In this document: positions 42,670 through 52,606 of the stretch, piece by piece
How the letters are laid out: each line of letters begins with the position of its first letter
Position numbering within the stretch: position 1 is the first letter of the stretch
NCBI GenBank assembly: GCA_964643075.1
Contig: CAZXQO010000014.1
Coordinates: 1-64,000 of the forward strand
Direction: 5' to 3'
DNA: 64,000 bases
Source of the DNA: Desulfocucumis sp964643075
Lineage (GTDB): Bacteria; Bacillota; Desulfotomaculia; Desulfotomaculales; Desulfocucumaceae
Made by a program: the position numbers and the translations under genes
Notes under the pieces: model-generated
Seen by the model: the letters and a program-made list of their open reading frames with translations, nothing else
Told to the model about the DNA's origin: nothing
Database searches by the model: none

Positions 42670-45309
42670 TCATATTAAAGATCCGTATTTTAGGAGGGGG
42701 TCTTTTTGCGAACGGGATTTTGCCACCTGCCGCCACTCTTCCTCACTCAGGGGAAGATCGAAACTCCTAAGTTGCGCAAGCTCAAAACCATGCTTAATGG
42801 ACAGTTGTCTTAGGTACATCATGTTGTCAAGGGACAGGTTAGCTCCCAGACTCATGTCGGTGTAGTGGTGCTCCAGCGCCAGCATCATTGTTTCAGCCAT
42901 GCAGGCGTAGGCCAGTCCCTGCTCAAAGCCGAAATCCCAACCAAGAGATGGGCGGCCGGGCACCTCCACCACCCCTCCGTCAATCACAAGTACGTCCGGC
43001 CTTATTCGCCGCATGGAGGGGCGAACGTTGGATGGCTTGGAGATATCGCAGATAATTGCCCCCTGCGCCACCCACATAGGATTGATCAGGTCATCAACGC
43101 TGCTGGTGGCGGTAATTACCACCCGGGTCTGGGGAAGTGCCTGGGCAAGATCGGTAGTGATTACAAGCAGTCCTTCCTTCTCCAGTTCCCCGGCCACCGG
43201 CAACCACCCCTCCAACGGGGTATCAAGAGACGGAAGATTCATATTCAAAAGGCGTGTGCCCATGCTGGAGGGGGCCGGGGTCCAGCCGAGTTGGGCTTGT
43301 CTGGCCAGGTGCAGGCATATGTCGGCGCCCACCCGGCGGAGGCGGCGTGAACTTGCCTGAGGGTGGCGGAAATTTCCCACAAGTATTATACGCTGCATTT
43401 CTTCCGACAGAAGTATAGCCAGGGTTCGTCCGATGGACCCGGTGGCGCCGATAATGGCGGCGGAATTTTCACCAAGATCCATAGAAAACCGCCGGGCGGC
43501 CAGTTTAACCGCTTCCACTCCCGCCACTACCGTGTAGCTGTTTCCTGTAGTAAGCGGAAGGAATTTTCCCTGAAGCAGCGTTCCGCTTCGGGATACCACT
43601 GATGTGTAGGCCCCCAGGCCCACCAAACGGGCTCCCCGCTTTATAGCTAACTCCAGCGCCTTTTCCAGTTCCTTGATAATCACTTCAGTTTTAAGCTCTA
43701 TCATTTCCCTGGCGGTGTGGGGCAGAGTGATAAACTCGCCGTAGGCGCTGTATCCGGCTTTTGATATCACTGTTGTCCGGCCTATAACAAAGGGTTCCAG
43801 TATCCGGCTGCCTAGATCGGCCAATTTCTGAAGCTTGTCGGTGGGAATAGATTTGAGACTGTCGTCGAACTGGTAGTAGTTGTATAAATCCAACGGGTGT
43901 ATAAGAAATGCAAAACGGCCTTCCTTCGGGTCCGGGGAGGGCTGATACTGTTCCCATGGGTATATTTCCGCCCGGGGTTCCTGTTTGATGGCCTGAACAC
44001 TCAAGTCGAGGACCGGACGCATGATCTCCAGAGTATTGGCAGCATCCAGCACAGCCAGAACACTTTCCAGCGATTTAACCGCCAACAGACATTCTTCCCA
44101 GGTTACGGTAAGCGCAGGTTCCACCCGGATGACCTTGTTGCCGTTTAATGTCGGCGCCACCCGTAAACCGTTCTCGTTTAACAGGTAACTGGAGATAAGC
44201 GGAGTGAGATTGTCTTGTTCGGAAAGGACACTTAAAAAGCAACTGGGAAAATCGGATCTGGACATTTCAATTTCCAAGCCCAACATGTATCCACGGCCAC
44301 GCACACTTTTCAGAACCATGGGGAAACGCTGTTGCAGGAGTTCAAAGGCCTCCCGCAAACGCCGGCCATTGTTTTGCACATTCCGGATTATTCCCCGGTT
44401 GTTCCTGGTTAAGATGTCCAGCACCTTCAGGCCGATCCGGCAGCCCAGTGTGTTAGCAGCAAAAGTTGAAGAGTGCCGTTCGCCGAAATCTCTGGTGTAG
44501 GCAGCAGAGATGCTGATGCAGGCCCCAATGGGATAGATCCCCCCTCCCAGGGCTTTTGCCAGCAGCAACATGTCGGGGCACAGGTTTTCTTCCTCACAGG
44601 CCCAAAGCCTGCCCGTACGGCCAAGCCCTGTCTGAATTTCATCAAGTATAAACAGCACTCCATGACGCCGGCACAACTCCATGGCCCGGGTAAGGTAACC
44701 CGGATGCGGCACTACAATACCGCCTTCACCCTGGATAGGTTCCAATATGAAAGCAGCGTATAGAGAACCGTTGTTCTCCAGTTCTTCCTCCAAAGCCTCC
44801 AAGTCGTCATACGGTATAGTTTTAAAACCTCCCACCGGCGCGCCGAACGGAAGTTGGTAGTAATTATTACCGGTGGCCGAAAGAGCGCCGAGGGTTTTGC
44901 CATGAAAGCTGTTAGATGTGCTTAGAATGCCTATCCTTCCGGTGGCTGAACGGGCCATCTTTATGGCAGCCTCCACCGTCTCGGCCCCGCTGTTGGTAAA
45001 GGTAACATACTCCAAACCCTCCGGGGCCAGCTCAATCAAGCGCCGGGCCAGCTCTCCGGCTGCCTCCAGGGCGGACGGCTGGATAAAACTCGGCTCCGCG
45101 CCGGCCCGGACCTCGTCCAGTACCTGCCATATTTCCGGGGGGTTGTACCCAAAGGGAAGTGCCCCGTAGGCAGCAATAAAATCAAGATAGCGGTTGCCAT
45201 CGGAATCAAACAGGTAATGGCCTTCCCCCCGTACGTATGCTTTGTCCATGCGCACTTGATTCAGCAGTTCGCCCAGATGAGGATTGACGTACCGGGTAAA
45301 ATTATGCAT
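42670..45309 (-). CDS. fusion: class III aminotransferase + acyl-ACP-reductase-like domain
   Basis: 879-residue two-module protein. Residues about 1-445 are a class III PLP aminotransferase (acetylornithine/ornithine type): TNSGAETVEAAIKMARSATG, ILDEIQTGLGRTG, and LLAKALGGGIYPIGA with the PLP Lys. Residues about 455-879 resemble cyanobacterial-type long-chain acyl-ACP reductase: GLGAYTSVVSRSG, LTTGNSYTVVAGVEAV, a Rossmann site AAIIGATGSIGRTLAILL, VIDGGVVEVPG, and a terminal LRQLSIKHGFELAQL block. Together they could reduce an acyl thioester to an aldehyde and transaminate it to an amine; that is inference. The start at 45309 is an ATG; a regulator-like HTH gene lies directly upstream. Confidence 0.85.
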   Translation of the reverse strand: MHNFTRYVNPHLGELLNQVRMDKAYVRGEGHYLFDSDGNRYLDFIAAYGALPFGYNPPEIWQVLDEVRAGAEPSFIQPSALEAAGELARRLIELAPEGLEYVTFTNSGAETVEAAIKMARSATGRIGILSTSNSFHGKTLGALSATGNNYYQLPFGAPVGGFKTIPYDDLEALEEELENNGSLYAAFILEPIQGEGGIVVPHPGYLTRAMELCRRHGVLFILDEIQTGLGRTGRLWACEEENLCPDMLLLAKALGGGIYPIGACISISAAYTRDFGERHSSTFAANTLGCRIGLKVLDILTRNNRGIIRNVQNNGRRLREAFELLQQRFPMVLKSVRGRGYMLGLEIEMSRSDFPSCFLSVLSEQDNLTPLISSYLLNENGLRVAPTLNGNKVIRVEPALTVTWEECLLAVKSLESVLAVLDAANTLEIMRPVLDLSVQAIKQEPRAEIYPWEQYQPSPDPKEGRFAFLIHPLDLYNYYQFDDSLKSIPTDKLQKLADLGSRILEPFVIGRTTVISKAGYSAYGEFITLPHTAREMIELKTEVIIKELEKALELAIKRGARLVGLGAYTSVVSRSGTLLQGKFLPLTTGNSYTVVAGVEAVKLAARRFSMDLGENSAAIIGATGSIGRTLAILLSEEMQRIILVGNFRHPQASSRRLRRVGADICLHLARQAQLGWTPAPSSMGTRLLNMNLPSLDTPLEGWLPVAGELEKEGLLVITTDLAQALPQTRVVITATSSVDDLINPMWVAQGAIICDISKPSNVRPSMRRIRPDVLVIDGGVVEVPGRPSLGWDFGFEQGLAYACMAETMMLALEHHYTDMSLGANLSLDNMMYLRQLSIKHGFELAQLRSFDLPLSEEEWRQVAKSRSQKDPLLKYGSLI

Positions 45310-45433
45310 TAACGGATACCTCTTTATTTATTGATCTTCTATTCATTGCTCTTCTATAGTATATACAGGAAATTATTGTTCACATTCAGGCAACAGAAAA
45401 GTAGCTTTGGGGTGAAGCAAGGAGGGGACTTAA

Positions 45434-45964
45434 TCAGCAGGCCTTCTTAAGTTGAAGGATTAGTTGCTTCAATTGTTCGGGGTTAATCCAACGGTCCTGC
45501 TTGATAGGAGAAATTCCGATTTCCCAGCTGATTACCTTAGGTCCCAGTATATCTTCCACCAGTTTGATGCGCATATCCGAACCTATGAAGATAACGGTAT
45601 CGTATCCCTTAACCTGGGAAACAAGGGCCATAAAGTGATTGATCAGATCGGCCCCGCTCATTTCTTCCACGTAGCGCAAGCGCTCCTGCTCGCTCATGAG
45701 CATTATGAAATCCACCCCGCCGGCCCGGGCTATTTCGATTAATTCCTGGGCATTGGCCAGCGGAAAACCTATTAGGGCCACCAGCGGCCCCTTACGAATT
45801 TCCCCAATGCACTCCAGGCGTGATATAAGGGTCCGATCGATCCCCACCTGGTCAGCCACTTCCTGCTGAGAGTGCCCCTCTTGCCGCAGTAGAAGTATCT
45901 GATCCACCATCCGGTGGATGCGATCCGTATTTATAACCTTGTCACCTATGCGAATAATATTCAT
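45434..45964 (-). CDS. HTH-domain transcriptional regulator
   Basis: 176-residue protein. An XRE-type helix-turn-helix (about residues 20-45: LLRQEGHSQQEVADQVGIDRTLISRLE) is followed by an alpha/beta domain (GPLVALIGFPLANAQELIEIA and GYDTVIFIGSDMRIKLVED) that looks like a ligand- or nucleotide-binding fold I cannot name. The start at 45964 is chosen for GGAG 6 bases upstream; the frame opens 12 codons earlier. It lies 124 bases upstream of the aminotransferase/reductase fusion on the same strand, so it may control that gene. Confidence 0.8.
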   Translation of the reverse strand: MNIIRIGDKVINTDRIHRMVDQILLLRQEGHSQQEVADQVGIDRTLISRLECIGEIRKGPLVALIGFPLANAQELIEIARAGGVDFIMLMSEQERLRYVEEMSGADLINHFMALVSQVKGYDTVIFIGSDMRIKLVEDILGPKVISWEIGISPIKQDRWINPEQLKQLILQLKKAC

Positions 45965-46172
45965 ATCTTTCTCCTTTGTATGCAAAGTTGTGCTCAGCAA
46001 TATTTTACCAGCAATCCTTCACTGTAACAAGTAAATAGGTTGCAAACCATTCAGCAAAAAATTCCATATGGGCGACAGAATGTTGAATTATGTAACGAAA
46101 TCACTTTCATAAAATTTATGCTCCCGGAAAAACTAATTAGGGTTACTAATATAGAGCAAAGGAGATGAATTT

Positions 46173-46421
46173 TTGAGTCAACATATCCATTGTATTGTAA
46201 GCGACTGCCATTACTACGCTCAGGGCAACCGATGCAATGCCAACGAAATCCTGGTATCTACCGACGATTTTGCAGCAAAGCAGCCGGATAATGTGGACTG
46301 CACTATGGCAAAGCAGCTGACTCCTGTTAAAGCAGGTAACTGCATGGCAACAGCCTGCAAAACGTACGTTTCTAAAGGTTCTGGGAACATCAGAACCGAT
46401 AGTGTTCATAAGATGTCATAG
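46173..46421 (+). CDS. DUF1540 domain Cys-rich small protein
   Basis: 82-residue protein with two Cys clusters: CIVSDCHYYAQGNRCNANEI and a C-terminal pair around CMATACKTYV. This spacing matches DUF1540, common in spore-forming Firmicutes and thought to bind a metal. The start is a TTG at 46173 with GGAGATG 8 bases upstream. A strong bidirectional terminator begins at the stop codon. Confidence 0.85.
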   Translation: MSQHIHCIVSDCHYYAQGNRCNANEILVSTDDFAAKQPDNVDCTMAKQLTPVKAGNCMATACKTYVSKGSGNIRTDSVHKMS

Positions 46422-46456
46422 AATTAAAGGCCCGGCTTTTGCCGGGCCTTTAATTC
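46421..46456. terminator. rho-independent terminator after the DUF1540 gene
   Basis: A perfect 16-base stem, GAATTAAAGGCCCGGC with GCCGGGCCTTTAATTC, around a TTTT loop. Confidence 0.9.
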
Positions 46457-46527
46457 TATGAGTATTTACTTGGCTTTGGAAAGGTATAAATACCGACAGA
46501 TTTGAAAAAATATATAAAAAATATAAA

Positions 46528-47595
46528 GTGAGTGATGCCGGTGTGAAAAGAAAAAATATAATAATTCTTTCGGTTATTGCCTTATTGATTGTGGCCCTTT
46601 CTTTTGGCTGCGGAAAAGCCCGAAAACCTTTCCAGAAGAGACCTGACGTGGGTGGGTTTGGCATGAACGATCCGGGAAACTTTGATTCTTTTCAGTCGCT
46701 GAAGACCCACGCCAATGTGCTTACCGAGTTTTATCCCCTCTGGTATCACGTTAACCCAGACGGTTCTTTAAAGGAAGAAGCTAACCCCGAGGCCACTTCC
46801 TTCGCCAGGAAAAACGGCATAAAAACTTTTCCTCTGGTAAATGTTGTCCCCAGCCAGGACGATGTCCTGCTGGATCCTGCAGCCATGAACAACGCCATCA
46901 CCAACATCGTCCGCGTGGTCAAGCAGAACAATTACGACGGGATTAACATTGACTTTGAATTCATTCCCACCACACAGCACATGGACTTTAGCGCTGACCG
47001 CGATAAAATGACAGTATTCATGGAAAAGTTAAACGGGCAGCTTAAGAAGATGGGTAAGGAAACCCATATGAGTGTGCTTCCTCACGTGGGTGTACCCTCA
47101 GAAATGTCGGGGGTGTACGATTACGGCGCTTTGTCTCCCTATGTAGACAAAGTGACCATCATGACCTACGACCACAGTCAGGCCGGCAGCCCCCCTGGCC
47201 CACTGGCCCCTTTTTCATGGGTTGAACAGAATATAAAAACCGCCATCAAGCAGGGATTCAAACCAAATCAGATATGTCTTGGTGTTGCAACCTACGGTTA
47301 CGACTGGCCAGCAAAACAACCCAACGGCTTTTCCGTGCCCACCAGGCAGATTACGGAACAGTCCAAGGTAAAGGGCTATAATATCAAATGGAGCGATCAG
47401 TACCAGGAACCATATTACACCTACTCTGGTGAAGGAGGTCTGGAAAGGGAGGTCTGGTTTGAAAACGCGGCTACCCTCCAGACCAAAATAGATTTGGTTA
47501 AAAAATATAAATTGAGCGGGATTTGCATCTGGCGCCTTGGTTTTGAAGATGAGCAATTCTGGAAGGTTATAGAAAAGAATTGGGGTAAAAAATAA
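46528..47595 (+). CDS. glycoside hydrolase family 18 lipoprotein
   Basis: 355-residue GH18 barrel that probably cleaves beta-1,4 linkages of peptidoglycan or spore cortex, like the catalytic part of YaaH/YdhD. After a signal peptide (about residues 8-27) a lipobox-like LSFGC provides the lipidated Cys near residue 28. The catalytic motif DGINIDFEF (near residue 136) has the acid Glu. YVDKVTIMTYDHSQ and the terminal GICIWRLGFED Trp motif are typical. No LysM domains are present. The start is a GTG at 46528 or 46543. A terminator follows. Confidence 0.88.
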   Translation: MSDAGVKRKNIIILSVIALLIVALSFGCGKARKPFQKRPDVGGFGMNDPGNFDSFQSLKTHANVLTEFYPLWYHVNPDGSLKEEANPEATSFARKNGIKTFPLVNVVPSQDDVLLDPAAMNNAITNIVRVVKQNNYDGINIDFEFIPTTQHMDFSADRDKMTVFMEKLNGQLKKMGKETHMSVLPHVGVPSEMSGVYDYGALSPYVDKVTIMTYDHSQAGSPPGPLAPFSWVEQNIKTAIKQGFKPNQICLGVATYGYDWPAKQPNGFSVPTRQITEQSKVKGYNIKWSDQYQEPYYTYSGEGGLEREVWFENAATLQTKIDLVKKYKLSGICIWRLGFEDEQFWKVIEKNWGKK

Positions 47596-47605
47596 AATTC
47601 GTTAT

Positions 47606-47639
47606 AACCACTCCGGTAAAAAAACGGAGTGGTTTTTTT
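47606..47639 (+). terminator. rho-independent terminator after the GH18 gene
   Basis: AACCACTCCG pairs with CGGAGTGGTT, followed by TTTTT. Confidence 0.9.
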
Positions 47640-47767
47640 ATTAAAAGTAACAATGTCCAGGTTGATAAACGGGGCATTTCTAAAGTACCCGGGTTAATCC
47701 CGATAACTATTCCAGGCAGTTATGCTGGAATTGATACCTGAAACCGACACTGATAATCGACGTTATA

Positions 47768-47805
47768 AAAAACATCTCCCGGACAGTGCGGCCCGGGAGA
47801 TGTTT
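47768..47805 (-). terminator. terminator after the SLH/DUF4855 gene
   Basis: On the minus strand AAACATCTCCCGG pairs with CCGGGAGATGTTT, followed by a T-rich run (TTTTTTATAAC on the coding side). It lies 3 bases past the stop of the SLH gene. Confidence 0.8.
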
Positions 47806-47808
47806 CTG

Positions 47809-50244
47809 TCACTCAGGCTTATAGGTTCCGTTAATCCATTTAAAAAGATCATCATAAATACCACGGATCTGGGGAACGTTGCTGGAACGAATCTGTAAAA
47901 ATGTTTTCGCTCCAGCGTAATAGGCATTGGTTACGTCACCGTCCAGCCCCAGCTCATAGCCTTTATTTAACTGACGGTAAAACAAATCATAATAATAGCG
48001 GCTGTAAGTTATTTTATCGTCACATTCCAGCTCGATACCCAGACTGTATTTCCCCGCCTGATCCACTGCGTTGGCCAGCCTGTCCTCCGGGGGATTGTCT
48101 GTGGCGTAATAGTTTGGCTGCAATATAACATGGCTGAACCCGTAAGACCTCCAGTCTTCATAGCCGCGCCCCCCAAAGTAGGGAATCCAGAAAAACTTCA
48201 GCCCGTCTTTTCGCACCATGCGCGCAACATTTTGTATAAGTTCCTTTTCGCCGGAAGTTCTCGCGTCAATTGTTTCGTTATACCAGTATATACCAGATAA
48301 TTCCAGGTTTTGATAACCAGCTGCTTTCCAACGGGCGGATAGCTGATTGTAATACCACTGCAACGCCTGAAACCTGTCACTCAATGCCTTTTCCCCGTCT
48401 GACTTATCTTCTGCAAAAGACAAGGAACGTCCGCCTTCCTCCAGCGCACCGAAATCCTTCTGTTGCGGGTCCGGATATGGGAGTGTGAGTATGACTTTTT
48501 CCTTGACCTGGGTGTGCAGTGTTGCATTCACAGCTGCAGCCGCATCATTTAGGGCGCTTAACTGTTCTCCCGGAACAAACAGATTATCCATGTAGGCTCC
48601 CCACTCCTTCTTGTTCCCGGTGGTCCCGGGAAAGGGTAGAAAGAGCATGGCATCAAACATTCTGCCCCTGATTGACCCATTAACGTCCATATATCCCAGC
48701 ATTGGCTCAAAATCCCCCGGGGTCCAGGTTCCGGGTTTTCCATTGGCGCCGGAGAAAAGCAGCAAAATATCTTTCATATCGGAAATAAACATGTACTGCC
48801 GGGATTCACCGGCGGTCCTTTGATCAGAGGGCAACACGTCGGGCCTATCCGGCGGAAGTCCGCCCCTGATGGATAAATGTCTGGCAAATACAAATACATC
48901 TACCGGAAAGCTGATTTTTACATATCTCGCGGCAACGGGAGGTATAGTCAACTGCAGGTTTTTGCTCTGGATGGAACTATCCGAAGGCAAAACCCCGTGA
49001 TTGACCCGCCCTGCATACTGCCATATTTCTCCGTCCACAGAAACCGCACACTCCATATATTCCGGCAGCCGTATGCCGGATTCGGTATCCTGTTTAAATT
49101 CCAGCGATATTCTAGATACAGTTTCCAGACGCCCCAAGTCCGCTGTAATATCCCTGCCCTGCTGGCGCAGGAACCCCGTCCAGATTGCGCTGCCGGAGCT
49201 AAGCCCGTCCACCGGTCCAGCGTACTGTTTATTTTCCATCTTACGAAATGCCTCATCCGGCGCATACTGCCCCACACTATAGGTAAATTTTAATTCCTTC
49301 TCCCCGGCGGTAACTTCAGTACCCGGAGAAACACCAGTCAGGCTGCCAACACCGGGAGGACTGTTTATGTCTGCCCCATCCTTTCCTGACACGGCAACCT
49401 CCACGTCATAGCTGTTGTAACCGGAATTAATAGTGATTATACCATTTCCCTTTTGCTGGCCGGCTGTAAAGTTGCCGTCGGGATCCAAATTGCCCAGAAG
49501 TGTGTTATCTATACCATATGTTGGGGTGAACCCAAGTTCGCCGCCTGACAGAACGGGCTGCAATGATAATTTAGCCCCAGGGTTAACCCCTGCCCGTCGC
49601 CTGGATATATCCCTCAGCGAGGTCATGGCCTGCCATTTTCTAGCATCGTACAGTTTCTTAGCCAGCACCGCAGCCTCGGCCCGGGTCATATTTTTCAGGG
49701 GGTAAAAATATCCTTTGCTGCCAATCATCCAACCCTTACCGGTTACAAAAGCCACGCCATTGGCCGCATAAGTAGATATACGCCCGGCGTCCCGGTATTT
49801 TATTTCGCCGCCGGCGTCTAGACCGCCCAACGCCCGGTACACCATCACTGCCGCATCCTGGCGGCTGATAAACTTACCGCTTGCAAAGCTGTTATCGCCG
49901 TTGCCTGAAAGTATACCCAGCCTGGTCAGGGCTTCAACGCTGCCAAAAGCGGGGGAATCAGGAGCAACATCAGAGAAGGATGCCTTCTCCGGATAATAGG
50001 GCATTACCCCTGATACCCCGGCCAGCAGTACACTGAAATCCCCCCTGGTTATCACCTGTTCCGGCTCAAACCGCCCAGGGCCGGAGCCTTTGATGATACC
50101 CCGGGCGGCCAGCCCGTTAATGGCATTTTCGGCGAAAGAGCCTTTAATGTCATTGAATACAGGAGGTTGCTGGGCACCCCATGCCTGAGAACAAAACAGC
50201 AGACCTGCCGCCAGGCACAAAGCAAATAATGAAGATCTGAACAT
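47809..50244 (-). CDS. S-layer homology domain protein with DUF4855
   Basis: 811-residue secreted protein. A signal peptide (about residues 1-23, ending SQAWGA) is followed by three SLH domains (about 28-200) that anchor to secondary cell wall polymer: NDIKGSFAENAINGLAARGI, FSDVAPDSPAFGSVEALTRL and the third through FYPLKNMTRAEAAVLAKKLY. A beta-rich middle region (about 330-460, with a discoidin-like VARYVKISFPV segment) precedes a DUF4855 region (YMFISDMKDILLLFSG; WTPGDFEPMLGYMD; QWYYNQLSARW). DUF4855 may be a carbohydrate-active domain; function unknown. It is on the same strand just downstream of a second SLH gene. Confidence 0.88.
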   Translation of the reverse strand: MFRSSLFALCLAAGLLFCSQAWGAQQPPVFNDIKGSFAENAINGLAARGIIKGSGPGRFEPEQVITRGDFSVLLAGVSGVMPYYPEKASFSDVAPDSPAFGSVEALTRLGILSGNGDNSFASGKFISRQDAAVMVYRALGGLDAGGEIKYRDAGRISTYAANGVAFVTGKGWMIGSKGYFYPLKNMTRAEAAVLAKKLYDARKWQAMTSLRDISRRRAGVNPGAKLSLQPVLSGGELGFTPTYGIDNTLLGNLDPDGNFTAGQQKGNGIITINSGYNSYDVEVAVSGKDGADINSPPGVGSLTGVSPGTEVTAGEKELKFTYSVGQYAPDEAFRKMENKQYAGPVDGLSSGSAIWTGFLRQQGRDITADLGRLETVSRISLEFKQDTESGIRLPEYMECAVSVDGEIWQYAGRVNHGVLPSDSSIQSKNLQLTIPPVAARYVKISFPVDVFVFARHLSIRGGLPPDRPDVLPSDQRTAGESRQYMFISDMKDILLLFSGANGKPGTWTPGDFEPMLGYMDVNGSIRGRMFDAMLFLPFPGTTGNKKEWGAYMDNLFVPGEQLSALNDAAAAVNATLHTQVKEKVILTLPYPDPQQKDFGALEEGGRSLSFAEDKSDGEKALSDRFQALQWYYNQLSARWKAAGYQNLELSGIYWYNETIDARTSGEKELIQNVARMVRKDGLKFFWIPYFGGRGYEDWRSYGFSHVILQPNYYATDNPPEDRLANAVDQAGKYSLGIELECDDKITYSRYYYDLFYRQLNKGYELGLDGDVTNAYYAGAKTFLQIRSSNVPQIRGIYDDLFKWINGTYKPE

Positions 50245-50296
50245 TTAAAGCCTTCTCCATTCTGTCTCATTTCAGCGGTTATTTAAAAAATATGCT

Positions 50297-52345
50297 TTAC
50301 AGAATATCAATCCTGGTTACCTCGTCATTATCGTCCAGGGTGAGTTTGACGTTCATACCTTCATCCACATGGCTCAGACTCCTGGTGGCTGAGCCATCCA
50401 TAACCTTCACGTCATCCAACAGGTAGTAATTCTTTTCACTGCCACTGCTCAATTTAATCCAGATTCTTTTGGTACCCGAGGTACGGATAGTGGTCACTTC
50501 TCCCCGCACTGTGGAAGATGAGCCCATTATGTCTATTCTGATAACCTTATCGTCGCTGTTCAGGTAAAGTTTTACATCTAAACCAGTATCCATATAACTA
50601 AGGGTGCGGTTTGTACCGTCTTCGTCCACAATCACACCGTCAGCCAGATAGTAGGTTTCTTCCTTGTTATTGCTTTGATCTATAGTAATCTTTTTCGTGC
50701 CGGAAGTATGTATGTCGGTAACCTCACCTTCAACCATAGTAAGATCCTTTATTTCTATCCTGGTTACTTCCTTGTCGCTGTTCAGGGTTAATTCAACATT
50801 CATGCCCTCCTCGACGTAGTCCAAATCACGGGTTCTGCCGTCCTCCCTTACCGAGACGCTGTCTGCCAGGTAATAGGTATTACTGTCGCCATTATCATTA
50901 TCCACGGTTATTTTTTTGGTTCCGGTGATGCGAATGTAGTCAACAATACCCCTGAGATCGCTCGTGGTATCATTAAATTTCAGGACCGTTACCTCATCTT
51001 TGGCGTTGAGGGTGAGTTCCACGTCCATTTTCGCCTCAATATCTTCAATATCAGCAGAGCGGTCGTCTTTATCCCTGAACAACGTACCCCCGATCAGGTC
51101 GTAGGTTGCATCCCTGTTGTCTTCATCGGTAATATCGATTGACTGTGAACTGATCCTGCTAACCTCTCCGAAAACCTTACGGTCACCTTCCAAAATGCGC
51201 ACTTCTGAAATGGCAGAGCCGGATCTTACCACTTCCACAAAGGTCCCCCTTTGTAGGGCACCGTAGGTGGTGCTGAAGCCGTTTTTACTAAACTTTACTC
51301 CGTTGATGTAAAACTCTTCTACGGACCCGTCACTGAAACGTACTGAAAAGTTATCCCAGTATTTATTTACTATATATCCCCTATTGCCGGAATAGGAGAC
51401 AGAACCGCCACTGGAAGCAGTAGTCTGTCCCGTTGCTGGCGTTTGAACGGTTGTAGACGTCTGGCCCGATGTAGACGCAGCCCCAGCCTGACTGGCAATG
51501 AAAATGCAATTACCGGGGTCATCCAGAGTGATTTCTACATTCTCTCCCGCCCTTACGACATCCAGTGTCGTTTTTTTGCCATCTTTGTAAACGATACATA
51601 AACTGGCCAGAGGGTATGTTACCAAACCGGAAGCAGCCTGAACGGACACTTTTTTGTTTACCCAATCCACCGAGGTCAGTTGGCCCGCAATATACTTGCC
51701 TGCCGGGGAAGCAATTTTTTTATCCTTCAGTAGACGCCCCAGAATAGATGCCATTTCGGCCCTGGTCAAAGACTTTGCAGGTTCAAAAAGGTTGCCCGGC
51801 AGACCGGTGATTATGCCGGCCTCCACCACCCCGGCCACCATGTCCCTTGATGTAGCAGGTATCTTATTTAAATCGGCGAAATTCAAGCCTGCGCCATTGC
51901 CTTTAAGATTCAGCGCCCGGGCCAGCCACAGGGCAACCTCGATGCGAGGGGCCGGGTCGTTAAATTTCATCTTGGGAATATCGCTTTTACTGATTAATTG
52001 TTTGTCGGCGGCCAGAGCAACATGGCCCCTGAAATTCTTCCAGAGATCTGGCGGGAAGCTAATTCCGGAGGTGGAAACCGTATTGGCCAGACTAGTCCAC
52101 CCCATGGCGCGATTAACGGTCACCAGAGCCTCAACCCTGCTCAACGAATTACTGGGTTTAAATATATTACCCGGATAGCCGCTCATCAGCCCGTTGGCTT
52201 TGCATTCCGTTATTGAGCCGGCAGCCCAGTGGCCCGCGGTATCGCTAAATTCCCCAAAGGTCTCCCCGGCCAAGGATACGCCACACGGCACAATTACAAC
52301 CGCAGAAAATACCAATATCAGCACAATCAAACTTTTTACTCGCAT
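50297..52345 (-). CDS. S-layer homology protein with tandem C-terminal repeats
   Basis: 682-residue secreted protein. The start at 52345 is chosen for AAGGAGG 5 bases upstream and begins a clean signal peptide ending near VSLAGE; the open frame continues 38 codons further upstream without merit. Three SLH-type units occupy about residues 30-215. The rest is six copies of an about 70-residue beta-rich unit. The last three are the most alike: each has a G-E/I-V, a TSGTK-K/R-I strand, YYLxD, and ends L-D/N-x-D-x-EVTRIDI. The repeats probably form an extended cell-surface stalk. Followed by the DUF4855 SLH gene. Confidence 0.85.
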   Translation of the reverse strand: MRVKSLIVLILVFSAVVIVPCGVSLAGETFGEFSDTAGHWAAGSITECKANGLMSGYPGNIFKPSNSLSRVEALVTVNRAMGWTSLANTVSTSGISFPPDLWKNFRGHVALAADKQLISKSDIPKMKFNDPAPRIEVALWLARALNLKGNGAGLNFADLNKIPATSRDMVAGVVEAGIITGLPGNLFEPAKSLTRAEMASILGRLLKDKKIASPAGKYIAGQLTSVDWVNKKVSVQAASGLVTYPLASLCIVYKDGKKTTLDVVRAGENVEITLDDPGNCIFIASQAGAASTSGQTSTTVQTPATGQTTASSGGSVSYSGNRGYIVNKYWDNFSVRFSDGSVEEFYINGVKFSKNGFSTTYGALQRGTFVEVVRSGSAISEVRILEGDRKVFGEVSRISSQSIDITDEDNRDATYDLIGGTLFRDKDDRSADIEDIEAKMDVELTLNAKDEVTVLKFNDTTSDLRGIVDYIRITGTKKITVDNDNGDSNTYYLADSVSVREDGRTRDLDYVEEGMNVELTLNSDKEVTRIEIKDLTMVEGEVTDIHTSGTKKITIDQSNNKEETYYLADGVIVDEDGTNRTLSYMDTGLDVKLYLNSDDKVIRIDIMGSSSTVRGEVTTIRTSGTKRIWIKLSSGSEKNYYLLDDVKVMDGSATRSLSHVDEGMNVKLTLDDNDEVTRIDIL

Positions 52346-52577
52346 GAGGACCTCCTTCCGGCAGCAGATGACGTAAAATTTAAAAATATTCATATTAACA
52401 GTCCTGCCGCCGCCACTACCTATATGTTGGAACACAGGCGGCAGTTTACAACGTACCACCTCCTGCCATTTTTACTACTATATAATAAATTGACGTATAA
52501 CATCAATATTTCGTTATTGAACAAAGTACTAAAAAAAACGCCGGCAAAATACGGCGTATCTGTGCTATTAGGAAAAT

Positions 52578-52598
52578 AAAAAGAGGCTCCGGGCCTCT
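52578..52598 (-). terminator. terminator after the small ORF
   Basis: On the minus strand AGAGGC pairs with GCCTCT around CCGGA, followed by TTTTTATTTT. Confidence 0.75.
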
Positions 52599-52606
52599 CT
52601 AAAATT

